Below, piece by piece: positions 7,386 through 16,538 of a DNA stretch of 48,096 nt. The translations under genes and the position numbers were made by a program. Each line of letters opens with the position of its first letter. Within the stretch, counting starts at the first letter, position 1. The stretch is taken from NCBI GenBank assembly GCA_023134135.1, contig JAGLVB010000011.1:1-48096 (forward strand). Reading direction: 5' to 3'. A model generated the notes under the pieces. It worked only from the letters and a program-made list of their open reading frames with translations. It did no database searches and had not been told where the DNA came from. This DNA comes from Candidatus Aenigmatarchaeota archaeon (GTDB lineage: Archaea > Aenigmatarchaeota > Aenigmatarchaeia > QMZS01).

Positions 7386-8270
7386 TTATAAACCATTTAT
7401 GTGATTATAACAATTTACAGGACAAGAAGCCTCATAAAAAATTTCGTTTATTTGTTCTTGTTTATTGTATATTTTCTCTGCTAAATAATCCAGCGCAGTT
7501 TCTCGGTCCATACCAATTAAATCATCTATGGAACCTACAGGGTCATCCTGCTTACAAAGACAATATAAAAATTCACCTTTTGGATTGAACAGTATTTTTC
7601 CAATATCATTTTCATCCATACATTTTCCAAAAGATTCATCTCTGGGATTGGTTTTTATATATCTGGAACCTTCATGATAATAAAAATTTGAATCAAAGTC
7701 AAAATCCGACCAGTTTCTTACTGCTCTTTTGGAAGGAATTATCCGATCTAAATAATTATAGAAATTAATAGAAAGTTCCATGGAATAATTGTTAAAAATT
7801 GCATACTTTTCAATCTCTTTTATTTCTTCTTTAGTAATTCTATGAAGTTCATCATTGCTTATAGCAAGTCTGTCTTTTGAGTCTAATTTTTTCAAACTAT
7901 CCCAGATTTCTGTATCTTTTTCGATTAATGGTAATCCGGAAGAAATAATTATAACTTCATAATTTTTGTTTTTTAGATAATCTATAATTTCTGAAAAATC
8001 TTCATGTATCAGTGGCTCGCCACCGCTTAAAATAACATCTGTATTTCTCACATTAACGACTTCCTTATCTCTAGTTTCAGGTTTAATTATTTCTAAAACA
8101 GATTTTATTTTATCTTTATCTAAATCAATCCTTTTTTTTGAAAAAGGTGAAACAGAATCCATGTAACAATGTTTGCAATTATCAGGACATGCATTGGTTA
8201 TATGGAAATGAATTAAAGAATCTCTTGCTATTTCATATTCATAAATAAAAGCATCTTCGTATGTTGCCAT
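7386..8270 (-). CDS. radical SAM/SPASM-like enzyme
   Basis: The CxxxCxxC iron-sulphur motif appears as ACPDNCKHCY (Cys 28, 32, 35), followed by the SAM-binding LSGGEPLIHED. Two C-terminal cysteine groups, around FLYCLCKQDD and SCPVNCYN, resemble the auxiliary cluster region of SPASM or twitch proteins, which often mature peptides. The 294-residue length is on the short side for a full SPASM protein. I chose ATG at 8270; an in-frame GTG at 8279 is less likely. A TATA-like TTTAAATAATA lies about 20 bases upstream. No precursor peptide gene is evident next to it, so the substrate is unknown. Confidence 0.75.
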   Translation of the reverse strand: MATYEDAFIYEYEIARDSLIHFHITNACPDNCKHCYMDSVSPFSKKRIDLDKDKIKSVLEIIKPETRDKEVVNVRNTDVILSGGEPLIHEDFSEIIDYLKNKNYEVIIISSGLPLIEKDTEIWDSLKKLDSKDRLAISNDELHRITKEEIKEIEKYAIFNNYSMELSINFYNYLDRIIPSKRAVRNWSDFDFDSNFYYHEGSRYIKTNPRDESFGKCMDENDIGKILFNPKGEFLYCLCKQDDPVGSIDDLIGMDRETALDYLAEKIYNKQEQINEIFYEASCPVNCYNHINGL

Positions 8271-8348
8271 AATAATCACTATTATTTAAAGGTAAATATG
8301 AAAGAAGTATTTTAAATCAGAATATTTAAATTCTATTTAAACTATCTT

Positions 8349-9758
8349 ATGGTAAACGAATTAGAAGCCATAAGCCCCATAGATGGCAGATACAGAAATG
8401 ACACGCAGCCATTGCAAAATTTTAGTGAGAAGGGTTTAATTAATTATCGTACATTAGTAGAATCAGAATATCTCATCGCTCTATCTGAATATTCTGGATT
8501 AGGTCCAAGAGAACTTTCTGATGATGAAAAAGAATTTGTTAGGAACTTATATACTGATTTTTCACTTGAAGATGCGCAATTTGTTAAAAAAATAGAAAAA
8601 ACCAATCATGGTATTGAATATATAAATAATGGCAAGAAAACTGAACATGATGTTAAAGCCGTAGAATATTTTATAAAAGATAAACTAAGAAATACCCCTT
8701 TGCAGGATTCTTCGGAATGGGTGCATTTTGCTTTAACTTCCGAGGATATTACTAATCTTTCTTATGGGTTAATGTTGGGTGATGGAATTGTAGAAGTAAT
8801 TCTGCCTAAAGCAGGAGAATTGTATGAAAAGATAAATTGGTTTTCAGAAAAATATAAAGATGTTCCAATATTGGGGAGAACGCATGGACAACCAGCATCA
8901 CCAACTACTTTTGGCAAGGAGTTTAAAGTCTATGCATCAAGATTGAAAAATCAACTTGAACAACTCAAGAATTATGAGTTATTAGTTAAACTTAATGGCG
9001 CAACAGGCAACTATAATGCTCATCATGCTGCTTATCCGGATGTTGACTGGATAAATTTCACCAGAGATTTTGTTGAAAAATTGAATGAAAAATCAAAAAT
9101 AAAACTTAAACCCAATTTAATTACCACTCAGATTGAATCTCATGATACTTATGCAGAATTATTTGACAATATGAAAAGATTAAATAATATTCTTATAGAT
9201 TTTAATCAGGATGTTTGGAGATATATAAGTGATGGTTGGATTATACAAAGACCTATTGAAGGAGAAGTTGGTTCTTCAACAATGCCCCACAAAGTAAATC
9301 CAATAAATTTTGAAAATAGTGAAGGAAATCTTGGTATGGCAAATGCTCTCTTTGAATTTTTCTCAAGAGAATTACCTAAGTCCAGACTTCAGAGAGATTT
9401 ATCTGATTCTACAATTGAAAGAAATTTTGGAGTTTCATTAGGATATTGTTTAATTGCATATAATTCTACACTAAGAGGATTAAATAAAATTGTTGTTGAT
9501 GAAACAAAAGTTATTGAAGAATTAGAAAATCACCCTGAAATTATTTCTGAAGCATTCCAAACAATATTGAAGCGAGAAGGCGCTGAAATGCCGTATGAAA
9601 GATTAAAAGAATTAACTAGAGGAAGAAAAGTAGATATGAATGATTTTAGGAGATTTATAGAAGAATTAAAAGTTTCTGATCAAGTTAAAGCAGAATTAAA
9701 ACAAATAACCCCAATAAATTATACGGGACTTGCTAGAGATTTGGTTGAAGTTTATTAA
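8349..9758 (+). CDS. purB: adenylosuccinate lyase
   Basis: PurB cleaves fumarate from SAICAR and from adenylosuccinate, serving purine synthesis and AMP formation. The 469-residue protein has the N-terminal SPIDGRYRNDTQPL of the long PurB class, the catalytic-His region around RTHGQPASPTTFGKE, and the fumarase-superfamily signature GSSTMPHKVNPINFENSEGN near residue 320. Length and N-terminus resemble the enterobacterial type more than the short archaeal one, so lateral transfer is possible. No other pur genes are in the window. It is divergent from the radical SAM gene across a short AT-rich spacer. Confidence 0.95.
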   Translation: MVNELEAISPIDGRYRNDTQPLQNFSEKGLINYRTLVESEYLIALSEYSGLGPRELSDDEKEFVRNLYTDFSLEDAQFVKKIEKTNHGIEYINNGKKTEHDVKAVEYFIKDKLRNTPLQDSSEWVHFALTSEDITNLSYGLMLGDGIVEVILPKAGELYEKINWFSEKYKDVPILGRTHGQPASPTTFGKEFKVYASRLKNQLEQLKNYELLVKLNGATGNYNAHHAAYPDVDWINFTRDFVEKLNEKSKIKLKPNLITTQIESHDTYAELFDNMKRLNNILIDFNQDVWRYISDGWIIQRPIEGEVGSSTMPHKVNPINFENSEGNLGMANALFEFFSRELPKSRLQRDLSDSTIERNFGVSLGYCLIAYNSTLRGLNKIVVDETKVIEELENHPEIISEAFQTILKREGAEMPYERLKELTRGRKVDMNDFRRFIEELKVSDQVKAELKQITPINYTGLARDLVEVY

Positions 9759-9838
9759 GTAATTCTTGAAAGTTATTAGACTCAATCTAACAAATGTGAC
9801 TTTCTGCAATCAATTCTTATTATTTCACACCTATAATT

Positions 9839-10825
9839 ATGAACCAAGAAATCAAAAAATTAAACTCACAGGCTCAGATTTACTCAGAGAAATTAAATTT
9901 AGTGTTGGATGAAGTAAAAAAAGTTATCGTGGGGCAGGAAGAAATTCTTGACAAACTACTTATCTCATTAATCGCAGACGGTCATGTTCTGCTTGAAGGA
10001 GTTCCCGGACTGGCAAAGACTTTAATGGTAAATACCTTGTCAGAGACCTTTAATGCAGATTTTTGCAGGATTCAGTTTACCCCTGATTTACTGCCGGCTG
10101 ATATAACAGGAACCCAGATTTACGACAATAAAAAAGGAAACTTCTACACCCAGAAAGGACCAATATTCAGCAACTTTATTCTTGCTGATGAAATCAACAG
10201 GGCTCCGCCAAAAGTTCAGTCCGCTTTGCTTGAGGCAATGCAGGAAAAACAGGTAAGCATTCAGGGAAACACTTTCAAACTTGACAAACCATTTCTTGTT
10301 TTAGCTACCCAAAATCCAATTGAAACCGAAGGCACTTACAAACTCCCGGAAGCTCAGGTTGACAGATTTACTTTTAAATTAATAATCGAATACCCAAAAA
10401 AAGATGAAGAAAAAAGTATTATCCAAAGAAATACTCAAGGGATTGATATCAAAACAAAAACAATCCTGAACTCAAAAGAACTGATTAAGATGCAGGAATT
10501 CAACAAAAAAATTTATGTTGATGAGAAAATTGAAGAATATGTTGCCTGCATTGTTGATGCAACAAGACATCCAAAAGATTACGGATTAAATATAGAAGAA
10601 CTGATTGATTACGGGGCTTCTCCAAGAGCCTCAATATGGTTTATTCTGGCTGGAAAAGCTCATGCTTTATTAAACGGTCGCGGTTATGTGATTCCTGAAG
10701 ATATAAAAGCAATAGCTCATGATGTATTAAGGCACAGGATAATATTAACATATGAAGCGGAGGCAGAAGATATAATAGCAGATAAAATAATCGATGATAT
10801 TATTTCAAAAATTAAGACTCCTTAG
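9839..10825 (+). CDS. MoxR-family AAA+ ATPase
   Basis: This 328-residue AAA+ chaperone-like ATPase has Walker A GVPGLAKT (residues 54-61), Walker B FILADEINRAPPKVQ, sensor 1 LATQNP, and a winged C-terminal lid region. MoxR proteins act with von Willebrand factor A partners to remodel or insert metals into client complexes. The next three genes are exactly such partners, spaced by only a few bases, so this is the first gene of a Bat-type operon. The ATG sits in the AATTATG context common in this window. Confidence 0.93.
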   Translation: MNQEIKKLNSQAQIYSEKLNLVLDEVKKVIVGQEEILDKLLISLIADGHVLLEGVPGLAKTLMVNTLSETFNADFCRIQFTPDLLPADITGTQIYDNKKGNFYTQKGPIFSNFILADEINRAPPKVQSALLEAMQEKQVSIQGNTFKLDKPFLVLATQNPIETEGTYKLPEAQVDRFTFKLIIEYPKKDEEKSIIQRNTQGIDIKTKTILNSKELIKMQEFNKKIYVDEKIEEYVACIVDATRHPKDYGLNIEELIDYGASPRASIWFILAGKAHALLNGRGYVIPEDIKAIAHDVLRHRIILTYEAEAEDIIADKIIDDIISKIKTP

Positions 10826-10830
10826 ATAAA

Positions 10831-11712
10831 ATGCCTAAGGTAAAAGAGATAATTGGAAAAGTAAAAAAACTCGAGATAAAAACAAACAAATTAGTTGAAG
10901 GTTTAATGTGCGGAAACTATCACTCTGTTTTTAAGGGAAGAGGGATAGAATTTTCCGAAGTGAGAGAATATATACCCGGCGATGACATCAGAACAATTGA
11001 CTGGAAAGTTACAGCAAGATATAATTCTCCTTTTGTAAAAGAGTTTATAGAAGAGAGGGACCTTGATATTTACATTGTATCGGATGTTTCAGCAAGCAAC
11101 AATTTCGGTCACAAAAAAGCAAAGAAGGAAATTGGATTTGAAATATCCGCGGCGCTGATGTTTTCAGCATTAAAAAACAATGATAATGTGGGTATGTGTT
11201 TGTTTACAGACCGCATCGAAAGATTTTTCAGACCAAAAAAAGGCAGGAAACACCTGCTCGCAATGCTAAGAGAATTGATTTATTATGAACCAAAATATAG
11301 GGAAACTAATATAACTAATTCTCTGGCTCACCTGAGCAAAATAATTAAAAAGAGGAGCGTAATTTTTATAATCTCTGATTATGTTTCAGGCTCTTTTGAA
11401 AAACCCCTGAAATTCCTAAAGAAAAGACATGATGTAGTACTTGTGAAATTATCCGATGCAATAGAAAAAGAGATTCCTGATTTGGGATATGTTTTCCTTG
11501 AAGACGAAGAAACAGGGGAACAGGTTCTTGTGAACACCGCAGACGAAAACTTCAGGAATATTTACAAAGCCCAGACCACCAAAACAAATGATGATTTATT
11601 AAGGAAAATGAAAAAATTAAAGCTGGATATTATTCAGTTAAATACAGATGATTCTTTTTATGCTCCTCTTAGAAAATTCTTCGCGCTCAGGAAAAAGAGG
11701 ATGGTGAGATAA
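10831..11712 (+). CDS. DUF58 domain protein (Bat operon)
   Basis: This 293-residue cytosolic protein has the DUF58 signature GDDIRTIDWKVTARYNSPFV near residues 50-70 and a VWA-like fold downstream (IYIVSDVSASN supplies a DxSxS motif). DUF58 proteins are regular partners of MoxR ATPases. It begins five bases after the moxR stop and ends one base before the next gene, so all are co-transcribed. Its role is probably to recruit or present the client to the ATPase; that is inferred from the family. Confidence 0.9.
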   Translation: MPKVKEIIGKVKKLEIKTNKLVEGLMCGNYHSVFKGRGIEFSEVREYIPGDDIRTIDWKVTARYNSPFVKEFIEERDLDIYIVSDVSASNNFGHKKAKKEIGFEISAALMFSALKNNDNVGMCLFTDRIERFFRPKKGRKHLLAMLRELIYYEPKYRETNITNSLAHLSKIIKKRSVIFIISDYVSGSFEKPLKFLKKRHDVVLVKLSDAIEKEIPDLGYVFLEDEETGEQVLVNTADENFRNIYKAQTTKTNDDLLRKMKKLKLDIIQLNTDDSFYAPLRKFFALRKKRMVR

Positions 11713-11713
11713 A

Positions 11714-12664
11714 ATGGGATTTGAATTTGGAGAACCGATTGCATTGATTTTTTTATTAGTGATTCCTCTGATTATTTATTTCTACAAAATTTACAATGAA
11801 AAGAAAAAAAGAAGCTCCATTAAATTTAGCTCTCTTGGAATTATTAAAAAAATTCCACATCAGAAAATAAATATTCGGGCTCACCTGCCTTTTATTCTTC
11901 TTTTGGTTGCGGTAGCTTCAATAATAATTGGTTTGGCGGATCCAACAATTCCCCTGAAAACCGAAAAAGAAGGTGTGAATGTAGTTCTTGTAATTGATGA
12001 TTCTGGAAGCATGACCGCGGCAGATTATAAACCAACAAGACTGGAAGCCGCTAAAAAAGCTTCGGAAATTTTGATAAATAGCCTTGAACCAAAAGATAAT
12101 ATTGGGATAATTATTTTTGAATCCGGGGCCACCACTGCGGCTTATCTAACACCTTTTAAAGATCTCGCCATTGAAAAATTAAAATCCATTGAACAAAGAC
12201 AGGGGAGAACCGCAATAGGCGATGGTTTGGGTCTTGGAATTGATATGGCAATTTCAATACCAAACAAAAAAAAGGTTGTAATCCTATTAAGCGATGGGGT
12301 AAATAATGCGGGAGTTGTAAGTCCGGCAGAGGCTGTTGAATTTGCGAAAATAAATGAAATTCAGGTTTATGCTATTGGAATGGGTTCTGAAGAGCCAACA
12401 ATACTTGGGTATGATTATTTTGGAAGACCCCAATACGCTGAACTTGATGAAGGAACCCTGAAAAATATTGCTCTTGAAACAGGGGGGAAATATTACAAAT
12501 CAGTTGACCAGAATACTTTGAATGAAGTTTATGAAAACATCAGCGAGAATATAAAAAGGGAATGGGAGAACACAAGCATCAAGGATTGGTTTTTTGTGTT
12601 TGCTTTAATTGTGTTGCTGATAAATATTTATATAATTTACGGCAGGTATAGAATAATTGTTTAG
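11714..12664 (+). CDS. BatA-like VWA-domain membrane protein
   Basis: The 316 residues are arranged as an N-terminal membrane helix (about 10-25), a second helix (58-75), a von Willebrand A domain with intact MIDAS start DDSGSM (residues 95-100), and a C-terminal helix near residue 295 followed by a short basic end. This is the BatA/BatB layout, with the metal-dependent adhesion domain outside the membrane. The proteins are linked to stress or aerotolerance phenotypes in bacteria; function in archaea is unproven. It overlaps neither neighbour but is spaced by 1 and 6 bases. Confidence 0.88.
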   Translation: MGFEFGEPIALIFLLVIPLIIYFYKIYNEKKKRSSIKFSSLGIIKKIPHQKINIRAHLPFILLLVAVASIIIGLADPTIPLKTEKEGVNVVLVIDDSGSMTAADYKPTRLEAAKKASEILINSLEPKDNIGIIIFESGATTAAYLTPFKDLAIEKLKSIEQRQGRTAIGDGLGLGIDMAISIPNKKKVVILLSDGVNNAGVVSPAEAVEFAKINEIQVYAIGMGSEEPTILGYDYFGRPQYAELDEGTLKNIALETGGKYYKSVDQNTLNEVYENISENIKREWENTSIKDWFFVFALIVLLINIYIIYGRYRIIV

Positions 12665-12670
12665 ATTAAA

Positions 12671-14191
12671 ATGAATATAAATTGCGGATTATTGGGAAGA
12701 TTGATTTTTGCATTGATAATCTGTTTTTTATTTGCTGGAACAAATATTGTTTTTGCAGAAGAAATTGTATTTTCATTAAATCAATCAGAATATTATTTTC
12801 TTGTTGGTCAGGATGCAATAATTGTGATGGGGGTCAATAATACTCATGGAAAACAAATTGATGGACAATTAATTTATACAATTACGCAGGAAATTAATCA
12901 GGGCGGTTTTTACAGTTCAAAGGTTCATTCCCAGTCAAAATCATTTATTGTGGAAAAAGGAGAAACAGAAATGAACTTTGCTTTTGGGACTTCTGATCAA
13001 CCAATAACTTTAAAGGTAAAACTGGAATTCAATTACAATGAGTGGGGACAGATAAAAGTTGAACTTAATGAATTTTCAATTTATTTTGTGGAAAATCAGA
13101 ATCAGCAGAAAAATGAAGAAAACCAAATGCAAAGTTCTTCGGAAAAATCAGAACAGCAGTCTCAGGAACCGCAACAGTCACCGCAGGAACCTAAACAACA
13201 TCCCGCAAGCAGCAAGATCCAGAACAACCAGATGAATCAAGACACAAAAGCCCTGAAACAACAAATGGATAAACAAGTTCAGGAACAAAAACAGATGGAA
13301 GAAGAATTTAAAAAGAATCTTGAGAATAATTCTGAATTGCAGAAAAAACAACAGGAATTGATGGATAAAGGGTACACCCCTGAAGAAACTTCTTTTGACC
13401 CCTCAGCAAATGATTCAGGAAAATTTGAATTTAATTACAGCAAGCCCGGAGGGGAAAAAGCTTCTTTGAAAGGGGAGATGAAGAATGGGACTATGGAAAA
13501 TTTAAGGTCTTTGACTGAAGAAGACAAACAGGAAATGTTGCAGAAACTCGGGGAGAACAAACAGTTTCAGGAATTCAATAAAGAACAGTTGAAAGGACTT
13601 AACCAGACACAGCCTTTATTTGAGCAGATAACCCAGAACCGCACAAAAATAACTGTGCCTTACAATAACAGCGAGGGAAAATCAATGAATATTACTGCGG
13701 AATATATTGACGGGGAAATTGAAAAAGTGAGTTTATCAGAAAAAAAGGATGAAGAAAAATCAAATAATTTGTGGTGGGTGTTGCTGGTTTTGCTGGCTTG
13801 CATTATCGGATGGATTCTTTACAATAAATATTTTAAACCTGCGCCTCAAACAGAAATTGCTGAAATAAATTTAAACAAACCAATCAATTACAAAAAAGAG
13901 GCAAAGAGAATGATTGTTGAAGCAGAGAAACTGTTCGATGATAAAAAAGAAAAAGACGCCTATGAGAAAGTTTCGCGGGGAGTGAGATTTTATTTTTCAT
14001 ATAAACTCGGAACTAAAAAAGAAATCACAAACACAGATTTGCTGAAACTGATGAGACAGAAAAAAATTGGAAAATACCTTGATGTGCAGAAATGTCTGGG
14101 TATGTGCAGTCTTGTTGAATTCGCAAAATATAAACCCAATCGGAAAGATTTTGATAAGATTATTGGGATTGCGAAGAAGGTTGTTGTTTAA
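12671..14191 (+). CDS. BatD-like exported protein, Gln-rich
   Basis: The N-terminal signal segment (LIFALIICFLFAGTNIVFA) is followed by a beta-rich domain (about 30-140). A long Gln/Glu/Lys-rich low-complexity helical region (about 145-230), a globular part, a membrane helix near residues 368-385, and a cytosolic helical domain of about 115 residues complete the 506 residues. Position as the last gene after MoxR, DUF58 and BatA, plus the topology, supports a BatD-like role. The Gln-rich stretch is unusual and could be a flexible spacer. The identification rests mainly on context. Confidence 0.7.
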   Translation: MNINCGLLGRLIFALIICFLFAGTNIVFAEEIVFSLNQSEYYFLVGQDAIIVMGVNNTHGKQIDGQLIYTITQEINQGGFYSSKVHSQSKSFIVEKGETEMNFAFGTSDQPITLKVKLEFNYNEWGQIKVELNEFSIYFVENQNQQKNEENQMQSSSEKSEQQSQEPQQSPQEPKQHPASSKIQNNQMNQDTKALKQQMDKQVQEQKQMEEEFKKNLENNSELQKKQQELMDKGYTPEETSFDPSANDSGKFEFNYSKPGGEKASLKGEMKNGTMENLRSLTEEDKQEMLQKLGENKQFQEFNKEQLKGLNQTQPLFEQITQNRTKITVPYNNSEGKSMNITAEYIDGEIEKVSLSEKKDEEKSNNLWWVLLVLLACIIGWILYNKYFKPAPQTEIAEINLNKPINYKKEAKRMIVEAEKLFDDKKEKDAYEKVSRGVRFYFSYKLGTKKEITNTDLLKLMRQKKIGKYLDVQKCLGMCSLVEFAKYKPNRKDFDKIIGIAKKVVV

Positions 14192-14228
14192 GAAAATAAT
14201 CTAACCTAATTTTTAAATTAGATATATA

Positions 14229-15644
14229 ATGAAAGGGAAAAATAATCCAACTGAGGGATCTATTTTAAAATCCCTGATAACTTTATCAGTGCCAATTATT
14301 TTTGCGAGTATATTGCAATCAGCTTACCAGTTAACAGATACTTTCTGGGTTGGACGGCTTGGGACAGATGCAATCGCCGCAGTTTCTATTAGCTTCCCTA
14401 TTATTTTTTTGATTATTTCTTTAGGCGGCGGATTATCAATAGCCGGCACTATTCTTGTTGCTCAATACAAAGGAAAAAAAGATAAAAAAGCGGTGAATCA
14501 CATTGCAGGCCAAACTTTTTTGATGGTTATTATTGTCTCAGTTATTCTTTCTGCTTTGGGTTATTTTTTATCCCCTATTTTTGTCAGTCTAATGGGCGTT
14601 GAATCAAATGTTTTTCTAAACGCAGTTTCGTATATGAAAATTTCTTTTATTGGGCTGATTTTTATGTTCACTTATATGGTATTTCAATCCTTAATGAGAG
14701 GTGTTGGAGATGTTAAAACCCCTTTATATATTGTTTTTGGGACTGTTCTTTTAAATCTTATTCTTGATCCTTTGTTTATTTTTGGTTATTGGTTTATTCC
14801 CGCTCTTGGGGTGGCTGGAGCTGCTGTTGCCACAATATTAACACAGGGAATATCCGCAGTTATTGGTATAATAATATTGCTAAGAGGGAAGCATCAGATA
14901 CATTTGTGTTTAAATAATTTGAAACCTGATATTTTTTTACTCAAAAAAATGTTTAGACTTGGATTTCCAGCTTCCATTGAACAATCAACAAGAGCATTAG
15001 GAATGATTATCATGATATTTTTGGTTGCAAGTTTTGGAACTCTCACCTTAGCTGCTTATGGTATTGGGGGAAGAATATTGAGTTTTATTGTTCTCCCAGC
15101 AATAGGATTGTCAATGGCAACATCAACATTAGTTGGTCAGAACATTGGCGCAGGAAAGATGAAAAGAGCTGAAAAAATAGCAAAATTAAGTTCTTTAACA
15201 GGCTTCATTGTTTTAACTCTGGTTGGAATTTTAACATTTTTCTTTGCCGGACAAATCTCCGCAATTTTCATCCCCGGGGAATTAGAAACTATTCAAGCAA
15301 CTGCTTTGTTTATTAAAATAATGGCTTTAACTTTTGGATTTATTGGATTGCAGATGAGTTTGAACGGGGCTTTCAGGGGTTCAGGAAATACAATGATTCC
15401 TCTGATTTTATCTATAATCTCTTTATGGGTTTTAAGATTTCCCATAGCCTATATTTTATCAAAACACACAGTTCTTGCAGAACTTGGCATTTGGATAGCA
15501 TTTCCCATAGCCAATGTTATTGCCGCAATTATAACAATTGTTTGGTTTGCCAAAGGAACGTGGAAACAAAAAAGATTAACCAAAGATATTAAGTTGACAA
15601 AAGAAGTTACCAAAGAAACAATAATTGAAGAGGGGGTAAGTTAA
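14229..15644 (+). CDS. MATE family multidrug/Na+ efflux transporter
   Basis: This 471-residue protein has twelve predicted membrane segments in two similar halves. Family features are QSAYQLTDTFWVGRLG near the first helix, VFQSLMRGVGDVKTPL at the end of the first half, and the repeat-related NGAFRGSGNTMIPL in the second. MATE proteins export cationic compounds in exchange for Na+ or H+. The gene follows the Bat operon by 37 bases. The intervening palindrome (14206-14221) and TATA-like ATATATAA suggest a separate promoter. Confidence 0.93.
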   Translation: MKGKNNPTEGSILKSLITLSVPIIFASILQSAYQLTDTFWVGRLGTDAIAAVSISFPIIFLIISLGGGLSIAGTILVAQYKGKKDKKAVNHIAGQTFLMVIIVSVILSALGYFLSPIFVSLMGVESNVFLNAVSYMKISFIGLIFMFTYMVFQSLMRGVGDVKTPLYIVFGTVLLNLILDPLFIFGYWFIPALGVAGAAVATILTQGISAVIGIIILLRGKHQIHLCLNNLKPDIFLLKKMFRLGFPASIEQSTRALGMIIMIFLVASFGTLTLAAYGIGGRILSFIVLPAIGLSMATSTLVGQNIGAGKMKRAEKIAKLSSLTGFIVLTLVGILTFFFAGQISAIFIPGELETIQATALFIKIMALTFGFIGLQMSLNGAFRGSGNTMIPLILSIISLWVLRFPIAYILSKHTVLAELGIWIAFPIANVIAAIITIVWFAKGTWKQKRLTKDIKLTKEVTKETIIEEGVS

Positions 15645-15675
15645 AGATATTGTTGTTTGAATTAAATAAATAGTT

Positions 15676-16248
15676 ATGAACTTGGGGAAAAATTTAGATA
15701 AATTATTTGTAAAATTTACAAGTTACATAAATGCCATCTTAAAATTAGATGAAAAAACGAAAAGCAATTATTACTCTGACAAAGATGAATTAATTTATTT
15801 ACCCTTAAGTCATATAGAACTTTTGCAAAAAAGCATCATAAAAATGTACGAGAAAAGTGATGACCCTATTGCTAAAGGTTATATGTCAAAAAGCAATTTG
15901 GAATTTATTTTAAACTATGTTAAAGATATGTATGATGATTCTAAACCTAAAGAAACCAAATTAATTAACAAAGCAGCATTTGTATTTTATAATATTGCTC
16001 TTAAACATCCATTTGCTGATGGGAACAAAAGAACTTCAATAATCGCCTGCAATGCTTTTTTAGAAAGTAATGGATATAGTATTAGATATATCCCATTTAG
16101 AGATTCAAGGAAATTTATAATTGAAGTGGCGATGGGGGAAAAATCCGAACTTGAATGCCAAAAATTCATAAAAAAACATATTTCAAAATATACAATATCT
16201 AAAAAAATGAGAGAAATTATAAATAAATTAAATAAAATTGAACCTTAG
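15676..16248 (+). CDS. Fic/Doc family protein
   Basis: This 190-residue protein carries the Fic-fold active site HPFADGNKRT (His 111 to Thr 120), preceded by the typical helix FVFYNIALK. The GNKR form is close to Doc toxins, which phosphorylate EF-Tu, whereas Fic enzymes transfer AMP; which reaction applies cannot be decided. No Phd-like antitoxin is encoded upstream. No inhibitory [S/T]xxxE[G/N] motif is evident, though an N-terminal regulatory segment of about 70 residues exists. The DNA is AT-rich, like the following restriction gene, and the two may form one accessory block. Confidence 0.85.
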   Translation: MNLGKNLDKLFVKFTSYINAILKLDEKTKSNYYSDKDELIYLPLSHIELLQKSIIKMYEKSDDPIAKGYMSKSNLEFILNYVKDMYDDSKPKETKLINKAAFVFYNIALKHPFADGNKRTSIIACNAFLESNGYSIRYIPFRDSRKFIIEVAMGEKSELECQKFIKKHISKYTISKKMREIINKLNKIEP

Positions 16249-16291
16249 ATTAAAACTAAAGATATATGATTTGATAAGGTAATTAAGATAA

Positions 16292-16402
16292 CTAATCGGC
16301 TAAAGAATCTATAAGTTTTTTGTTATTGTGTTCATAGAGAAATCTGCGCAATTCATCTTTAACTAACTCTTCCAATAATCTTTCTTTCTCTTCATTAACC
16401 AT
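16292..16402 (-). CDS. tiny helical ORF (36 aa), possible gene
   Basis: This minus-strand ORF starts MVNEEKERLLEELVKDELRR and ends SLAD. The pattern of charged and Leu residues predicts one amphipathic helix. A TATA-like TATAAATATTC lies shortly before the start on the minus strand. It is convergent with the Fic/Doc gene and divergent from the restriction gene. A small regulator or antitoxin is possible, but only position suggests it. Confidence 0.4.
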   Translation of the reverse strand: MVNEEKERLLEELVKDELRRFLYEHNNKKLIDSLAD

Positions 16403-16538
16403 AATATAGAATATTTATAAGATATATCTTTTACACCCTCTTTAGCAGTGCTTATGACCTCCCTAACAGTACAAATGATGTCTTTGCAATACCAATAATT
16501 CTTTTATAAACTGCATTAATTTAAAATCTAATATTTCT

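Noticed and set aside
7364-7588. 74-aa plus-strand ORF
   Set aside because: It overlaps the PspC gene end and runs antisense to the radical SAM gene; no coding character is seen.
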